Virus record (IMG/VR): IMGVR_UViG_3300035128_000047
Coordinates: 1-31,305 of that record
Direction: 5' to 3' (one strand)
Source of the DNA: a virus
DNA length: 31,305 bases
In this document: positions 1-5,386 of the stretch, one piece after another
How the letters are laid out: every line of letters starts with the position of its first letter
How positions within the stretch are numbered: position 1 is the stretch's first letter
Position numbers and translations under genes: made by a program
Notes under the pieces: generated by a model
The model's database searches: none
What the model saw: the letters and a program-made list of their open reading frames with translations, nothing else
Told to the model about the DNA's origin: nothing

Positions 1-127
1 TAGGACGCGGGGCCGGGTTTCCTGGATTTGTTGGCGGAGGTCGGGAATACGGCCGTTTCTGTCGCAGTAGCGTACCAGGGCCTGGGCGCGGGCGGTGAGG
101 GGGCGGCCGGGGGCTATTTCATCGGGA
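1..127. repeat. Terminal direct repeat (left copy), circular overlap
   Basis: Bases 1-127 are identical to bases 31179-31305. A gene on each strand reads through the junction without interruption, so the window is a closed circle of 31,178 bp cut at an arbitrary point. A length of exactly 127 equals a common maximum assembler k-mer, so this is better read as assembly overlap than as a biological terminal repeat. Confidence 0.95.
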
Positions 128-459
128 TTGATGTCTAAGTTGAAGATGAGGGTGTTGAGTTCGTCTATGTCGTGGGTGGTGGTGATGATGTCTATCAGTT
201 GGCGCAAATCGAGGTTGGCGGCCGGTAGGGCTTTGACGGCATCGAGGGGGAAGAGGCGGGGATTGTGTTGGTGAAGGGCGGCGCGGAGGGAACGGCCGTT
301 ATCGTTTAGTTGGGCCTGGCGCAGGAGGTAACCGACTTGGGCCAGGTAGGGGCCGGGGTAGTCGGTGAAGTTGTAGCCGAGGTCGGCGGCGATCTGGGCC
401 AGGGTGTGGCGGGGGATGTGTTGGGTTATGAGGTGGGGGAGTTGGGTTAAATAGAGCAT
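1..459 (-). CDS. Protein of two tandem death-like effector-associated domains (3' end lies past the circular junction)
   Basis: Reading from the ATG at 459 down through position 1 and on to a TAA at 31169-31167 gives 156 residues. The C-terminal domain (about residues 84-151) has the pattern of bacterial effector-associated domains (EADs): DLRQLIDII, then DELNTLIFNLDINPDEI, then ARAQALVRYCDRNGRI, ending in ETRP. Residues 17-68 look like a second, degenerate copy (TLAQIAADLGYNF, a PG turn, LRAALHQHNP). In Chloroflexota and cyanobacteria such domains join effectors (caspase-like, TIR, protease) to STAND-type or WD40 partners by homotypic contact. No effector domain is present here, so the product looks like a free adaptor. 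It is convergent with the XhlA-like gene and overlaps it by 15 bp. The upstream -35-like TTGACA lies inside a heptamer repeat. The domain family is my recognition by eye, and the N-terminal copy is less certain. Confidence 0.75.
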   Translation of the reverse strand, partial: MLYLTQLPHLITQHIPRHTLAQIAADLGYNFTDYPGPYLAQVGYLLRQAQLNDNGRSLRAALHQHNPRLFPLDAVKALPAANLDLRQLIDIITTTHDIDELNTLIFNLDINPDEIAPGRPLTARAQALVRYCDRNGRIPDLRQQIQETRPRVL

Positions 460-470
460 AGGATAATTGT

Positions 471-498
471 GAATAATGAATAATGAATTGTCAATTGT
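471..498. repeat. Heptanucleotide tandem repeat (GAATAAT type)
   Basis: Four heptamers in register: GAATAAT, GAATAAT, GAATTGT, CAATTGT. This is the type of short tandem repeat scattered between genes in filamentous cyanobacteria and Chloroflexota. It lies immediately upstream of the minus-strand death-like-domain gene and contributes a TTGACA on that strand, so it may carry that gene's promoter. Confidence 0.7.
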
Positions 499-505
499 TA
501 ATGGG

Positions 506-534
506 TTGACTGCGGGGAGGTTTGGGTTTATGAT
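506..534 (+). promoter_or_regulatory. Sigma70-type promoter directly upstream of a terminator
   Basis: TTGACT at 506-511, a 17-bp spacer and TATGAT at 529-534. Predicted transcription starts near 541. An intrinsic terminator follows at 559-600, so the default product would be an RNA of roughly 55 nt. The same arrangement recurs at 14619-14722. The -10 hexamer is identical to that of the promoter at 2875-2903. Confidence 0.6.
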
Positions 535-558
535 TGTTGGTAGCTCCCCCCCCTAGTT

Positions 559-600
559 AAGGAGGCCAGTCCGCCCAGGATTTGGCCTCCTTTTAATTTT
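559..600 (+). terminator. Intrinsic terminator
   Basis: Perfect 9-bp stem AAGGAGGCC (559-567) with GGCCTCCTT (584-592), 16-nt loop, then TTTTAATTTT. It ends the short leader started at about 541 and would also stop late plus-strand transcription that crosses the circular junction antisense to the death-like-domain gene. Confidence 0.75.
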
Positions 601-673
601 AAGGATGAAGGATGAGGGATGAAGGATGAAAGAATGTCACTGACCAGGCTGGTTTGTGCCTGGCGGGGTGACG
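601..673. repeat. Composite repeat: AAGGATG heptamers plus 39-bp palindrome
   Basis: Four heptamers (AAGGATG, AAGGATG, AGGGATG, AAGGATG) and a short link run into a 39-bp imperfect palindrome at 635-673 that begins TGTCAC and ends GTGACG. The same layout, with a different heptamer, occurs at 13245, 19819 and 26440. The palindrome recurs alone at 2106, 11073 and 11139. Confidence 0.75.
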
Positions 674-728
674 TGTGACTGAGCTGAGGGGGTTTTGGGC
701 CGTCGAGTGACGGTTGGAGGATGTGAGA

Positions 729-1556
729 ATGCCGAGACGGGCAGCGAAACAGTGTAGGGTGCCGATGTGTGGGAATTTGGCGCAGGGTGGGGAGTATTGT
801 GATGTGCATCGGCGGAAACGGGCGTCTGGGGGCAAAAAACGGAAGAAGACGGCGGCGCGGGGGTATGGAGGGCGATGGCGGCGGCTGCGGAAGGTGGTGT
901 TGGCGGAGGAGCCGCTTTGCCGCGATCCGTTTGGGGTTCATGAGGGACGGCCGGTTCCGGCGACGGATGTGGATCATATTGTGCCGTTGGCGCGGGGGGG
1001 GACGAATGCGCGGAGTAATTTGCAGGGGTTGTGTCATTCGTGCCATTCTAAGAAGACGGCACGGGAGACGGGGTTTGGCCGCCGGGGGCAAACAGGTGAT
1101 GTGATGACTAAGGTGTGGATTGTGACGGGGCCGCCGGGGGCAGGAAAGACGACGTATGTAAATGAGCGGCGATTGGCGGGAGATTTGGTGGTGGATGTAG
1201 ATGCATTGTATACGGCCGTTTCTGGATTGGATTGGTATGATAAGCCCCTTTCCTTGCTGCCGTTTGTGCTGGCGGCCAGGGATGCGTTGATTGATCGGCT
1301 TTGCCAGCCGTCGGAGGTACAGCAAGCATGGGTGATTACTTCGGAAGCTGATGTGGGGAAGTTGGCAAGAATGAGGGAGCGATTAAAAGCAGAATTAATT
1401 GTGATTGAAACAAATCCGCAAGAATGTCTACGGCGCATTGCCAATGATGCGCGGCGATCTGACAACTGGGGGGCATGGGAGGAGTTGATTGATAAGTGGT
1501 GGCGTACTTATGAACATTCTAAAATAATAGAGGGGGGGGATAGTGTGGTGTTCTAA
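729..1556 (+). CDS. HNH endonuclease fused to a P-loop kinase/ATPase
   Basis: The 275-aa product has two domains. Residues 1-115 are an HNH nuclease: a CRVPMC...YCDVH cysteine/histidine knuckle (C9, C14, C28), the core VDHIVPLARGG (DH at about 82-83) and LCHSCHSKK. Residues 126-275 are a P-loop domain with Walker A GPPGAGKTT (about 134-142) and VVDVDAL as a kinase-like acidic strand, similar to zeta-toxin/polynucleotide-kinase-like phage proteins. In HK97-type phages an HNH protein commonly assists terminase cleavage, and the P-loop protein is often a separate neighbour, so the fusion is notable. GGAGG at 716-720 lies 8 nt before ATG 729 and fixes the start. An earlier TTG at 714 has no Shine-Dalgarno. 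An in-frame ATG at the domain junction (residue 126) could give a free kinase domain. It lies far from the terminase genes. Confidence 0.85.
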   Translation: MPRRAAKQCRVPMCGNLAQGGEYCDVHRRKRASGGKKRKKTAARGYGGRWRRLRKVVLAEEPLCRDPFGVHEGRPVPATDVDHIVPLARGGTNARSNLQGLCHSCHSKKTARETGFGRRGQTGDVMTKVWIVTGPPGAGKTTYVNERRLAGDLVVDVDALYTAVSGLDWYDKPLSLLPFVLAARDALIDRLCQPSEVQQAWVITSEADVGKLARMRERLKAELIVIETNPQECLRRIANDARRSDNWGAWEELIDKWWRTYEHSKIIEGGDSVVF

Positions 1557-2026
1557 GAGAAGGAGGTAGTCAAGTAAAGACAACTATCTCTAGCTAGTTT
1601 GGTTTGAATAGCGAGGGAAGTGTCAACCAAAAGCGAGAAATGTCAACCGGGAAACGGCCGTTAGAAGGTGGACGGATTTTAACTTAGAGGGCGGGATGTA
1701 TACAAAGTTTATACGAGAAAACAAAAGAATTATTCGTTTTATTGCATTTAATTATCTGTTTTTTAATCGGGATGTATATAAGTTGTACATATATTTGGGG
1801 AGAAATAGGGTAAGGGGTGCTAAATCCCTGCCGTTTTGCCGCTAGTGACCGCCGACCCAGTCAAATTTTAACGGCCGCAAGTTTATATATTTTTCCTAGA
1901 CAAGTTTTGTACAGGTTTTGGGGGTGGGGAGTGGTGGGTGAGGGCGGATTTCGGTTGTACAGATTGACGGGTGAGGTTGTACAGGTTTTGGTGGGGAGTG
2001 GTTACGGCCGTTTGTGTCATGCTTAA
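1557..2026. other. Non-coding region with AT-rich segment and short direct repeats
   Basis: No credible gene is seen. TGTCAACC occurs twice 19 bp apart (about 1621 and 1640). An AT-rich block (about 1680-1800) contains a repeated GGGATGTATA (1693 and 1769), each followed by AA/GTT/TAC-type sequence. TTGTACAG occurs three times in the same direction (1907, 1955, 1977), and the first and third continue into AGGTTTTGG and a G-rich tract. These look like operator or iteron clusters for an unidentified DNA-binding protein. A regulatory region or secondary origin is possible, but I cannot choose. Confidence 0.45.
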
Positions 2027-2081
2027 GACTTGAACCTGGAACCAATTGATCAAGAGTTAACTGGTCAATGGGGCAGTTGAC
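2027..2081. repeat. Diverged copy of the attP/tRNA-Lys segment
   Basis: This 55-bp segment matches 3250-3304 in the same orientation: the first 30 bases (reverse complement of a tRNA-Lys T arm and anticodon 3' stem) match at 28 of 30, and TGGGGCAGTTGAC versus TGGAGCAGTTGAC lies at the same 13-nt distance beyond. Unlike the other copy it lacks the tRNA acceptor end. The two copies bracket the lipoprotein and the Xis-like gene. It could be a decayed attachment site or a recombinase/Xis accessory site. Confidence 0.65.
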
Positions 2082-2105
2082 TTCTGGTTAATTGGTTTGG
2101 GGTTG

Positions 2106-2144
2106 TGTCACGCATCGATGTTGGTTTGCGGTCGATGGGTGACG
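2106..2144. repeat. 39-bp palindromic repeat, solo copy
   Basis: Starts TGTCACGCATCGATG and ends CGATGGGTGACG, with pairing arms around a GGTTTGCG centre. Its length is exactly that of the other family members. It has no heptamer array in front, and an ACGGCCGT palindrome overlaps its right end. Confidence 0.65.
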
Positions 2145-2184
2145 GCCGTCAGGCGGGGGCTTCCTGGATGATGAGGAGGATGGT

Positions 2185-2217
2185 GGGGGCGTTACCTAAC
2201 TGGGTAACGCCCCCTTT
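2185..2217. terminator. Strong hairpin downstream of the lipoprotein gene
   Basis: Perfect 12-bp stem GGGGGCGTTACC (2185-2196) with GGTAACGCCCCC (2203-2214) around a 6-nt loop, followed by TTT on the plus strand. It lies 30 bp beyond the stop of the minus-strand lipoprotein gene and probably blocks transcription from both sides, although neither side has a long U tract. Confidence 0.55.
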
Positions 2218-2247
2218 CCCTCGCCCTAGATGATAAGGTTGCCAAAA

Positions 2248-2841
2248 TCAACTTTCACACCCAACGCCGTCACCATCTCTATCGAAGCGATGGGGATCAG
2301 GAGGCCGCACCTCAAAACGTCGGTGTGGGATGTCCCCACAATCCAAGTCTGGGGGTGGTGGTGGGATGCAAACGGTGGGATAGGATGGATCGCAATTTTG
2401 TGCTGGCGGTTCCGTAGGCGGTGGCTGCGTAGGCGGTGGCTGCGTGGGTGGCGGTTGTGTGGGTGGCGGTTGTGTGGGTGGTGGCTGCGTGGGCGGTGGT
2501 TGTGTGGGTGGCGGTTGCGTAGGTGGTGGCTGTGTGGGCGGTGTCGTGGCAGTTGGTGCAGATGTGTTTGTTGGTGTTGGTGTATTGGTTCTGGTTGGCA
2601 TTGGCGTGTTGGTACTAGTTGGGGTTGGGGTGCTGGTGTTGGTTGGCGTTGGCGTGTTGGTACTGGTTGGCGTGTTAGAAGGTGACGGGGCTGGCGTGTT
2701 TGTTGCTGTCGGATGGGATGTTGCCACATCTGTTTCTAAAACAGGGTTTATTGTATTTGTTCTCTCTGGTTGTTCAGCACACCCAGACATCGAAAAAATA
2801 ATGCAGATAATGAGAGAAATGAATAACTGGAACTTGTTCAT
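2248..2841 (-). CDS. Secreted lipoprotein with Thr/Pro repeats and C-terminal Excalibur domain
   Basis: The 197-aa product begins with a lipoprotein signal peptide (MNKFQLF, hydrophobic core, lipobox SMSGC with Cys21). It continues as a low-complexity TNTPTPT-type linker and about eight PPTQP pentapeptides. It ends in an Excalibur-like calcium-binding module: paired cysteines (NCDPSYPTVCIP), DLDCGDI, and the DRDGDGVGCES loop. Such domains occur on bacterial surface proteins, often beside nucleases or adhesins. Here there is no catalytic partner, so a cell-surface role in the lysogen (lysogenic conversion or receptor masking) is an inference. AAGGAA lies 7 nt before the ATG. It is divergent from the Xis-like gene across a short promoter region. 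The pentapeptide array should be prone to length variation. Confidence 0.8.
   Translation of the reverse strand: MNKFQLFISLIICIIFSMSGCAEQPERTNTINPVLETDVATSHPTATNTPAPSPSNTPTSTNTPTPTNTSTPTPTSTNTPMPTRTNTPTPTNTSAPTATTPPTQPPPTQPPPTQPPPTQPPPTQPPPTQPPPTQPPPTQPPPTEPPAQNCDPSYPTVCIPPPPPDLDCGDIPHRRFEVRPPDPHRFDRDGDGVGCES
2410..2550. repeat. 15-bp tandem repeat (PPTQP-coding minisatellite)
   Basis: About eight to nine tandem 15-bp units of the form GTGGGTGGCGGTTGT (plus strand) encode the proline-rich pentapeptides of the lipoprotein on the minus strand. Units differ by synonymous changes, so they are not a fresh expansion. A long Gly/Cys reading frame on the plus strand here is only the shadow of this array. 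Confidence 0.8.
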
Positions 2842-2874
2842 GGCATTTCCTTATATTGAATTTTATCTATTTGA

Positions 2875-2903
2875 TTGACAAATTGCTCTGCGTACCCTAT
2901 GAT
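2875..2903 (+). promoter_or_regulatory. Near-consensus sigma70 promoter for the Xis-like gene
   Basis: TTGACA (2875-2880), a 17-bp spacer and TATGAT (2898-2903). The expected start of transcription is near 2910, so the first in-frame ATG at 2913 would be almost leaderless. The ATG at 2934, behind AGAAGGAG, is the likelier translation start. The promoter is in the 71-bp divergent region shared with the lipoprotein gene. Confidence 0.7.
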
Positions 2904-2933
2904 GTGCGTATTATGAGCAATAAGAAGGAGCAT

Positions 2934-3113
2934 ATGACCACAGGTGAAGTGGCTTCGCGGATGGGAGTTTCGATTGATACCGTAAAGCGAATGCTAAAAC
3001 GAGGTGAATTCCCAAATGCTTGGAGGACAAGTCCCTTGATTGGTCATTGGCGGATTCCTTTGCAAGATGTTCTCGCAGTTGAAGAGAAGCAGAAAAAGCA
3101 ACAGGCAATTTGA
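2934..3113 (+). CDS. Excisionase/MerR-like helix-turn-helix protein
   Basis: The product is a small basic DNA-binding protein of 59 aa from ATG 2934 (66 aa if started at 2913). MTTGEVASRMGVSIDTVKRMLKR is the helix-turn-helix of the HTH_17/excisionase family. GHWRIPLQDVLAVEE is the usual wing and following helix of these proteins, and a KQKKQQ tail ends it. AGAAGGAG precedes ATG 2934, though the gap is short (3 nt). Its place 126 bp from the attP and on the integrase side of the genome suggests it is the recombination directionality factor. It could equally be the lysogeny regulator, since no CI-like gene is seen. It is transcribed from the strong promoter at 2875 and followed by a hairpin at 3126. 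Confidence 0.75.
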   Translation: MTTGEVASRMGVSIDTVKRMLKRGEFPNAWRTSPLIGHWRIPLQDVLAVEEKQKKQQAI

Positions 3114-3125
3114 CATAATGAGAAA

Positions 3126-3164
3126 TTAGAGGCCAGCAGTTTTGACCGAACATCTGGCCTCTAA
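3126..3164. terminator. Hairpin after the Xis-like gene
   Basis: Perfect 11-bp inverted repeat TTAGAGGCCAG (3126-3136) with CTGGCCTCTAA (3154-3164), 17-nt loop, 12 bp after the stop codon. There is no U tract, so termination would be weak. It may act as a transcript-stabilising stem. Confidence 0.5.
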
Positions 3165-3217
3165 ATTGAACGCACCTTAAAAACCAAATACGAGGAATTC
3201 AGTAATTAAAGCGCATT

Positions 3218-3237
3218 CAGAGGTGAACGCACCTCTG
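3218..3237. promoter_or_regulatory. 8-bp inverted repeat abutting the attachment site
   Basis: CAGAGGTG, an AACG loop and CACCTCTG end one base before the tRNA-matching segment. It could be an arm-type or accessory site for recombination, or a terminator. Confidence 0.4.
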
Positions 3238-3238
3238 T

Positions 3239-3279
3239 GACCCACCCAGGACTTGAACCTGGAACCGATTGATTAAGAG
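3239..3279 (-). other. attP: Phage attachment site attP: 3' half of tRNA-Lys(CUU)
   Basis: On the minus strand this reads from an anticodon loop CTCTTAA (anticodon CUU) through the 3' anticodon stem, a complete T arm (CCAGG, TTCAAGT, CCTGG) and the 3' acceptor strand GTGGGTC plus discriminator A. The 5' half of a tRNA is missing, so it is not a gene. It is the usual signature of an attP that restores a host tRNA on integration. The next bases hold a 12-bp perfect inverted repeat of GGAGCAGTTGAC (3293-3304 and 3310-3321). That arm matches the tRNA sequence just 5' of the anticodon loop. The integrase lies about 1 kb away. The host target predicted is a tRNA-Lys(CTT) gene. Confidence 0.8.
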
Positions 3280-3292
3280 GCCACGTGTGAGT

Positions 3293-3321
3293 GGAGCAGT
3301 TGACGTGGTGTCAACTGCTCC
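3293..3321. repeat. 12-bp perfect inverted repeat beside attP
   Basis: GGAGCAGTTGAC (3293-3304), five bases, then GTCAACTGCTCC (3310-3321). The arm is a piece of tRNA-Lys (D-stem end to anticodon stem). It is likely a recombinase-binding pair or a rearranged core site. There is no U tract after it, so it is probably not a terminator. Confidence 0.6.
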
Positions 3322-3363
3322 GAACGGATATTATGTAAGGTTTGAGCAGGTGGGATTGTGAGA

Positions 3364-4269
3364 GTTTGATGGCCGCTTGAGGCCAAAATCAAACAGGCAA
3401 CGGCCGTATACCGTCCTCCCGGTGCTGGACGGCCGTTGCCGTCTGGCTCCGATCAGACAACTTTTTATTAGAGGATGATGCAATTGCGACTGGAGTTTCG
3501 GTATTCGGTTGTTTGTGGATTTGCCGGTTCGATTCCGGCCGGAGCCTATGCCCCCCCTTAATGAAGCGGATAGCGCGGAGTATGTTGGCAGACAGAAAGG
3601 CGCTTATAACCCTAGATAAACGCATGTTGTTTCCGGTTTTTAGGGAGCCGGGGCCGTCGTGTCTCGACGACGAAAGAATTAGAGAGAATGAAGCTGCTTA
3701 AGTGTAGCCGCTGCTGGCAAAGCGTAACCCAGCCGGTGCCAATTCCGTGAATATTGGCCGGGGCTGCTGTCGTTATGAGCAGACGTTTCCGTTTACGTGA
3801 AATGTGGCAGCATGGCAACATGTTGGCGGAGACTGCCGATTTCTCCGCTTGAAATAGCCGGGAAAAGGCTTGTGGTTGATGCGGATAGGCCACGAGAAAG
3901 GCGCTCGAAGATGGTCCTGAATGGCATAAGCTCCTGATGTGAAGCTGCATGTGTTGCGGTGATGGACGTGCCGGGGTGCGCCAGGGTAGTGTAAATCTGG
4001 GCCTGACTACCCAAAGGGGGGTGGTGTGATGCGGTAATGCATCCCCACCCCTTACCATTATGGCCCTGATCACAATGGTATGTTGAGGGATACGGGTACC
4101 GTTGGTGATTTCGGTTCGATCCGAACAGGGCTTTTGAGCCAGGCGTTGGCTCAACACACAAGGGCAGCGGGCTGCGGAGCCGCTCCTCCTCAAGTCAAGT
4201 TATAAACCTCCCGGATTAAGCGTGGACGCTGTGAAAGCCTGTGGGGGCCGCTGCTCTTGTTATTTTTTT
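3364..4269 (+). ncRNA. Candidate large structured RNA with tRNA-like domain
   Basis: About 900 bases without a credible reading frame contain a dense succession of perfect stems. These include GTTTGAT/ATCAAAC (3364/3388), a 12-bp stem 3396-3407/3429-3440, a tRNA-like unit 3445-3546, CGTCGT/ACGACG (3655/3667), GCTGG/CCAGC (3713/3729) and CCGG-CCAAT/ATTGG-CCGG (3733/3753). Further on are AGCATG-GCAA-CATGTT with a GNRA loop (3809), GCGGAG/CTCCGC (3826/3843), GGGTAGT/ACTACCC (3984/4006), a G-rich stem 4014-4053, TACCATT/AATGGTA (4053/4074), a second T-loop-like hairpin at 4110-4125 and TTGAGCCA/TGGCTCAA (4134/4147). A 10-bp closing stem (4159-4168/4250-4259) runs into a T tract. The size, position by a tRNA-type attP in a phage and tRNA-like element recall the GOLLD and ROOL RNAs, but I cannot assign the class. 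The strand follows from the 3' T tract, and the 5' end is uncertain. Confidence 0.55.
3445..3546 (+). other. tRNA-like fold (acceptor stem plus T arm, no anticodon arm)
   Basis: Perfect 7-bp acceptor GGCTCCG (3445-3451) with CGGAGCC (3540-3546) and a canonical T arm GCCGG-TTCGATT-CCGGC (3523-3539). In place of D and anticodon arms there is one 8-bp stem CAGACAAC (3454-3461) with GTTGTTTG (3508-3515) around a 46-nt loop. At 102 nt, with no recognisable anticodon and no encoded CCA, it is not a normal tRNA. The layout resembles the tRNA-like half of tmRNA or tRNA mimics in large phage RNAs. A competing hairpin GTCTG/CAGAC (3441/3454) followed by TTTTT could act as an attenuator. Confidence 0.6.
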
Positions 4270-5297
4270 ATGTGGGAGAAGAAGTCGTCGGCGAGGGGGG
4301 ATTTTTTTTGGCGACGGTTGGCGGAGAGGCCAGCAACGGCGCTATCGACTTGGGAGGAGGCGTGGCGGTAATGTTTGAGTGTGGTGGTTACGTCTTTGTG
4401 ACCCAGCACTTTTTGGACGATGGTGGGGTCGATGCCTTTGTCGAATAGTTGATTGGCGTTCCTATGCCGGACGGCATGGGAACGGAAAATGGGGATGCCA
4501 ACGAATTTGCATATCCGATCAAAGGCCCTGGATTGGGAGGAGGGGAGGAGGCGGTTTCCGGTTTGGAGGCTGATGAAGACCCACTGAGATTTGATGTTGG
4601 CGGTGGCGGTTAGCCACTGAGTAAATAGTTCGGCGGTTTCGGTGAAGAAACGGCCGTGGGCGGCGTCTGTTTTGCCGTAGCTGGCTATGTGGTAAACGGG
4701 GCCGGATGCGGTCAGGGCGTGGCGCACGTCTTTGCGGCGGATGCGGTTGAGTTCACCCAGGCGCATCCCGGAGTCGATGGAGAGGCTGATGGTGAGGCCG
4801 TCACGGAGATCGCGGAGGTTGCCGTTGCGGTGGGCGATGAAGGCGGGGAGAGCGTCTAGGACGGCAAGAATGTGCGCTTCGGGGGCGGAGCGGTCGGTGG
4901 TGGGGGTGAAGGGGCCGATTTTAATATGGACGCCATAATTTTCGTGTAACCATTCTTGCTCATAACAGAATTTGAGGAACGACTTGAGATAGCTCCTAAT
5001 GCCGGCAATGGAAGCGGGTGCAAGGGGGGCCTGGCGGATTTGACGCAGGTGTTGGGAGAGGTGGAGCCGGGTGAAGTCGGTGACGGGGGTGGCTCCGTGA
5101 GCCGCCAGCAGGCGGGAGAGGCTCCATTTTGCTTTTTTGATGTGGCTGGCGCTGCTTTCATTTTCATCGAGGCTGATGAGCCAAGCAGCGGCGCAGTCGT
5201 TAAGTTTCAATTTGCTCTCCGCCCCCTCGCCGGTTGTAACGTAAGGTAAACGATTCTGGGGTGAATTTGTGTGAATGTTGCGTGAATTTTGAGGCAT
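4260..5297 (-). CDS. int: Tyrosine-family site-specific integrase
   Basis: The 345-aa enzyme is of the usual phage integrase length. Residues 30-125 form a SAM-like core-binding domain (KLNDCAAAWL...SYLKSFLKFCYEQEWL). Residues 135-320 form the catalytic domain with R179 (SGMRLGEL), K209 (YGKTD), H274-x-x-R277 (HAVRH), H300 (VLGHKD) and the nucleophile Y310 (LKHYRH). It has no long N-terminal arm-binding domain. It would recombine the attP at 3239-3279 with a host tRNA-Lys, with the HTH protein at 2934 as likely Xis partner. GAGGAAG stands about 5 nt before the ATG, and a TTGACA-17-TAAACT promoter is at 5387-5415. Although on the opposite strand it shares the element's G-rich plus-strand skew. 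Its last codons (KK) overlap the T tract of the candidate large RNA. Confidence 0.95.
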   Translation of the reverse strand: MPQNSRNIHTNSPQNRLPYVTTGEGAESKLKLNDCAAAWLISLDENESSASHIKKAKWSLSRLLAAHGATPVTDFTRLHLSQHLRQIRQAPLAPASIAGIRSYLKSFLKFCYEQEWLHENYGVHIKIGPFTPTTDRSAPEAHILAVLDALPAFIAHRNGNLRDLRDGLTISLSIDSGMRLGELNRIRRKDVRHALTASGPVYHIASYGKTDAAHGRFFTETAELFTQWLTATANIKSQWVFISLQTGNRLLPSSQSRAFDRICKFVGIPIFRSHAVRHRNANQLFDKGIDPTIVQKVLGHKDVTTTLKHYRHASSQVDSAVAGLSANRRQKKSPLADDFFSHIKK

Positions 5298-5354
5298 TAC
5301 TGCTTCCTCGTGTTTGGGTAGATTGCAGCAATGCGGTGATCAGGCCGTTTGTTG

Positions 5355-5386
5355 GTGGATGAGGATGGTGGCTCATCCTCATCCAC
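5355..5386. promoter_or_regulatory. 13-bp perfect inverted repeat, candidate operator at the integrase promoter
   Basis: GTGGATGAGGATG (5355-5367), a 6-nt loop, then CATCCTCATCCAC (5374-5386). It begins at the predicted +1 of the minus-strand integrase promoter, so it is either an operator or a 5'-leader hairpin. Confidence 0.5.

Noticed and set aside
1-127. True terminal redundancy of packaged virion DNA
   Set aside because: Length of exactly 127 bp matches an assembler k-mer and genes are continuous through it; packaging type (cos or pac) cannot be told from this.
528-1325. 265-codon minus-strand frame opposite the HNH gene
   Set aside because: Shadow; crosses a terminator and a repeat array and has no motif.
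1817-2026. 69-codon frame in the repeat-rich region
   Set aside because: Spans the TTGTACAG repeats, no Shine-Dalgarno, unlikely protein composition.
2444-2878. Plus-strand frame of Gly/Gly/Gly/Cys/Val repeats
   Set aside because: Antisense shadow of the proline-rich repeat in the lipoprotein gene; no Shine-Dalgarno.
3238-3310. Complete tRNA-Lys gene
   Set aside because: The 5' half (acceptor 5' strand and D arm) is missing; only the part expected of an attP is present.
3445-3546. Ordinary tRNA or complete tmRNA
   Set aside because: Acceptor and T arm are perfect, but there is no D arm or anticodon arm, and no tag reading frame or pseudoknots arranged as in tmRNA.
3612-4193. 193-codon minus-strand frame in the candidate RNA region
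   Set aside because: Random-looking composition, no start signal, and the DNA is organised as stems.
3364-4269. Group II or group I intron
   Set aside because: No GUGYG start, no domain V pattern, no intron-encoded protein, and no interrupted gene around it. Group I cores were not evident by eye, so a model search could still change this.
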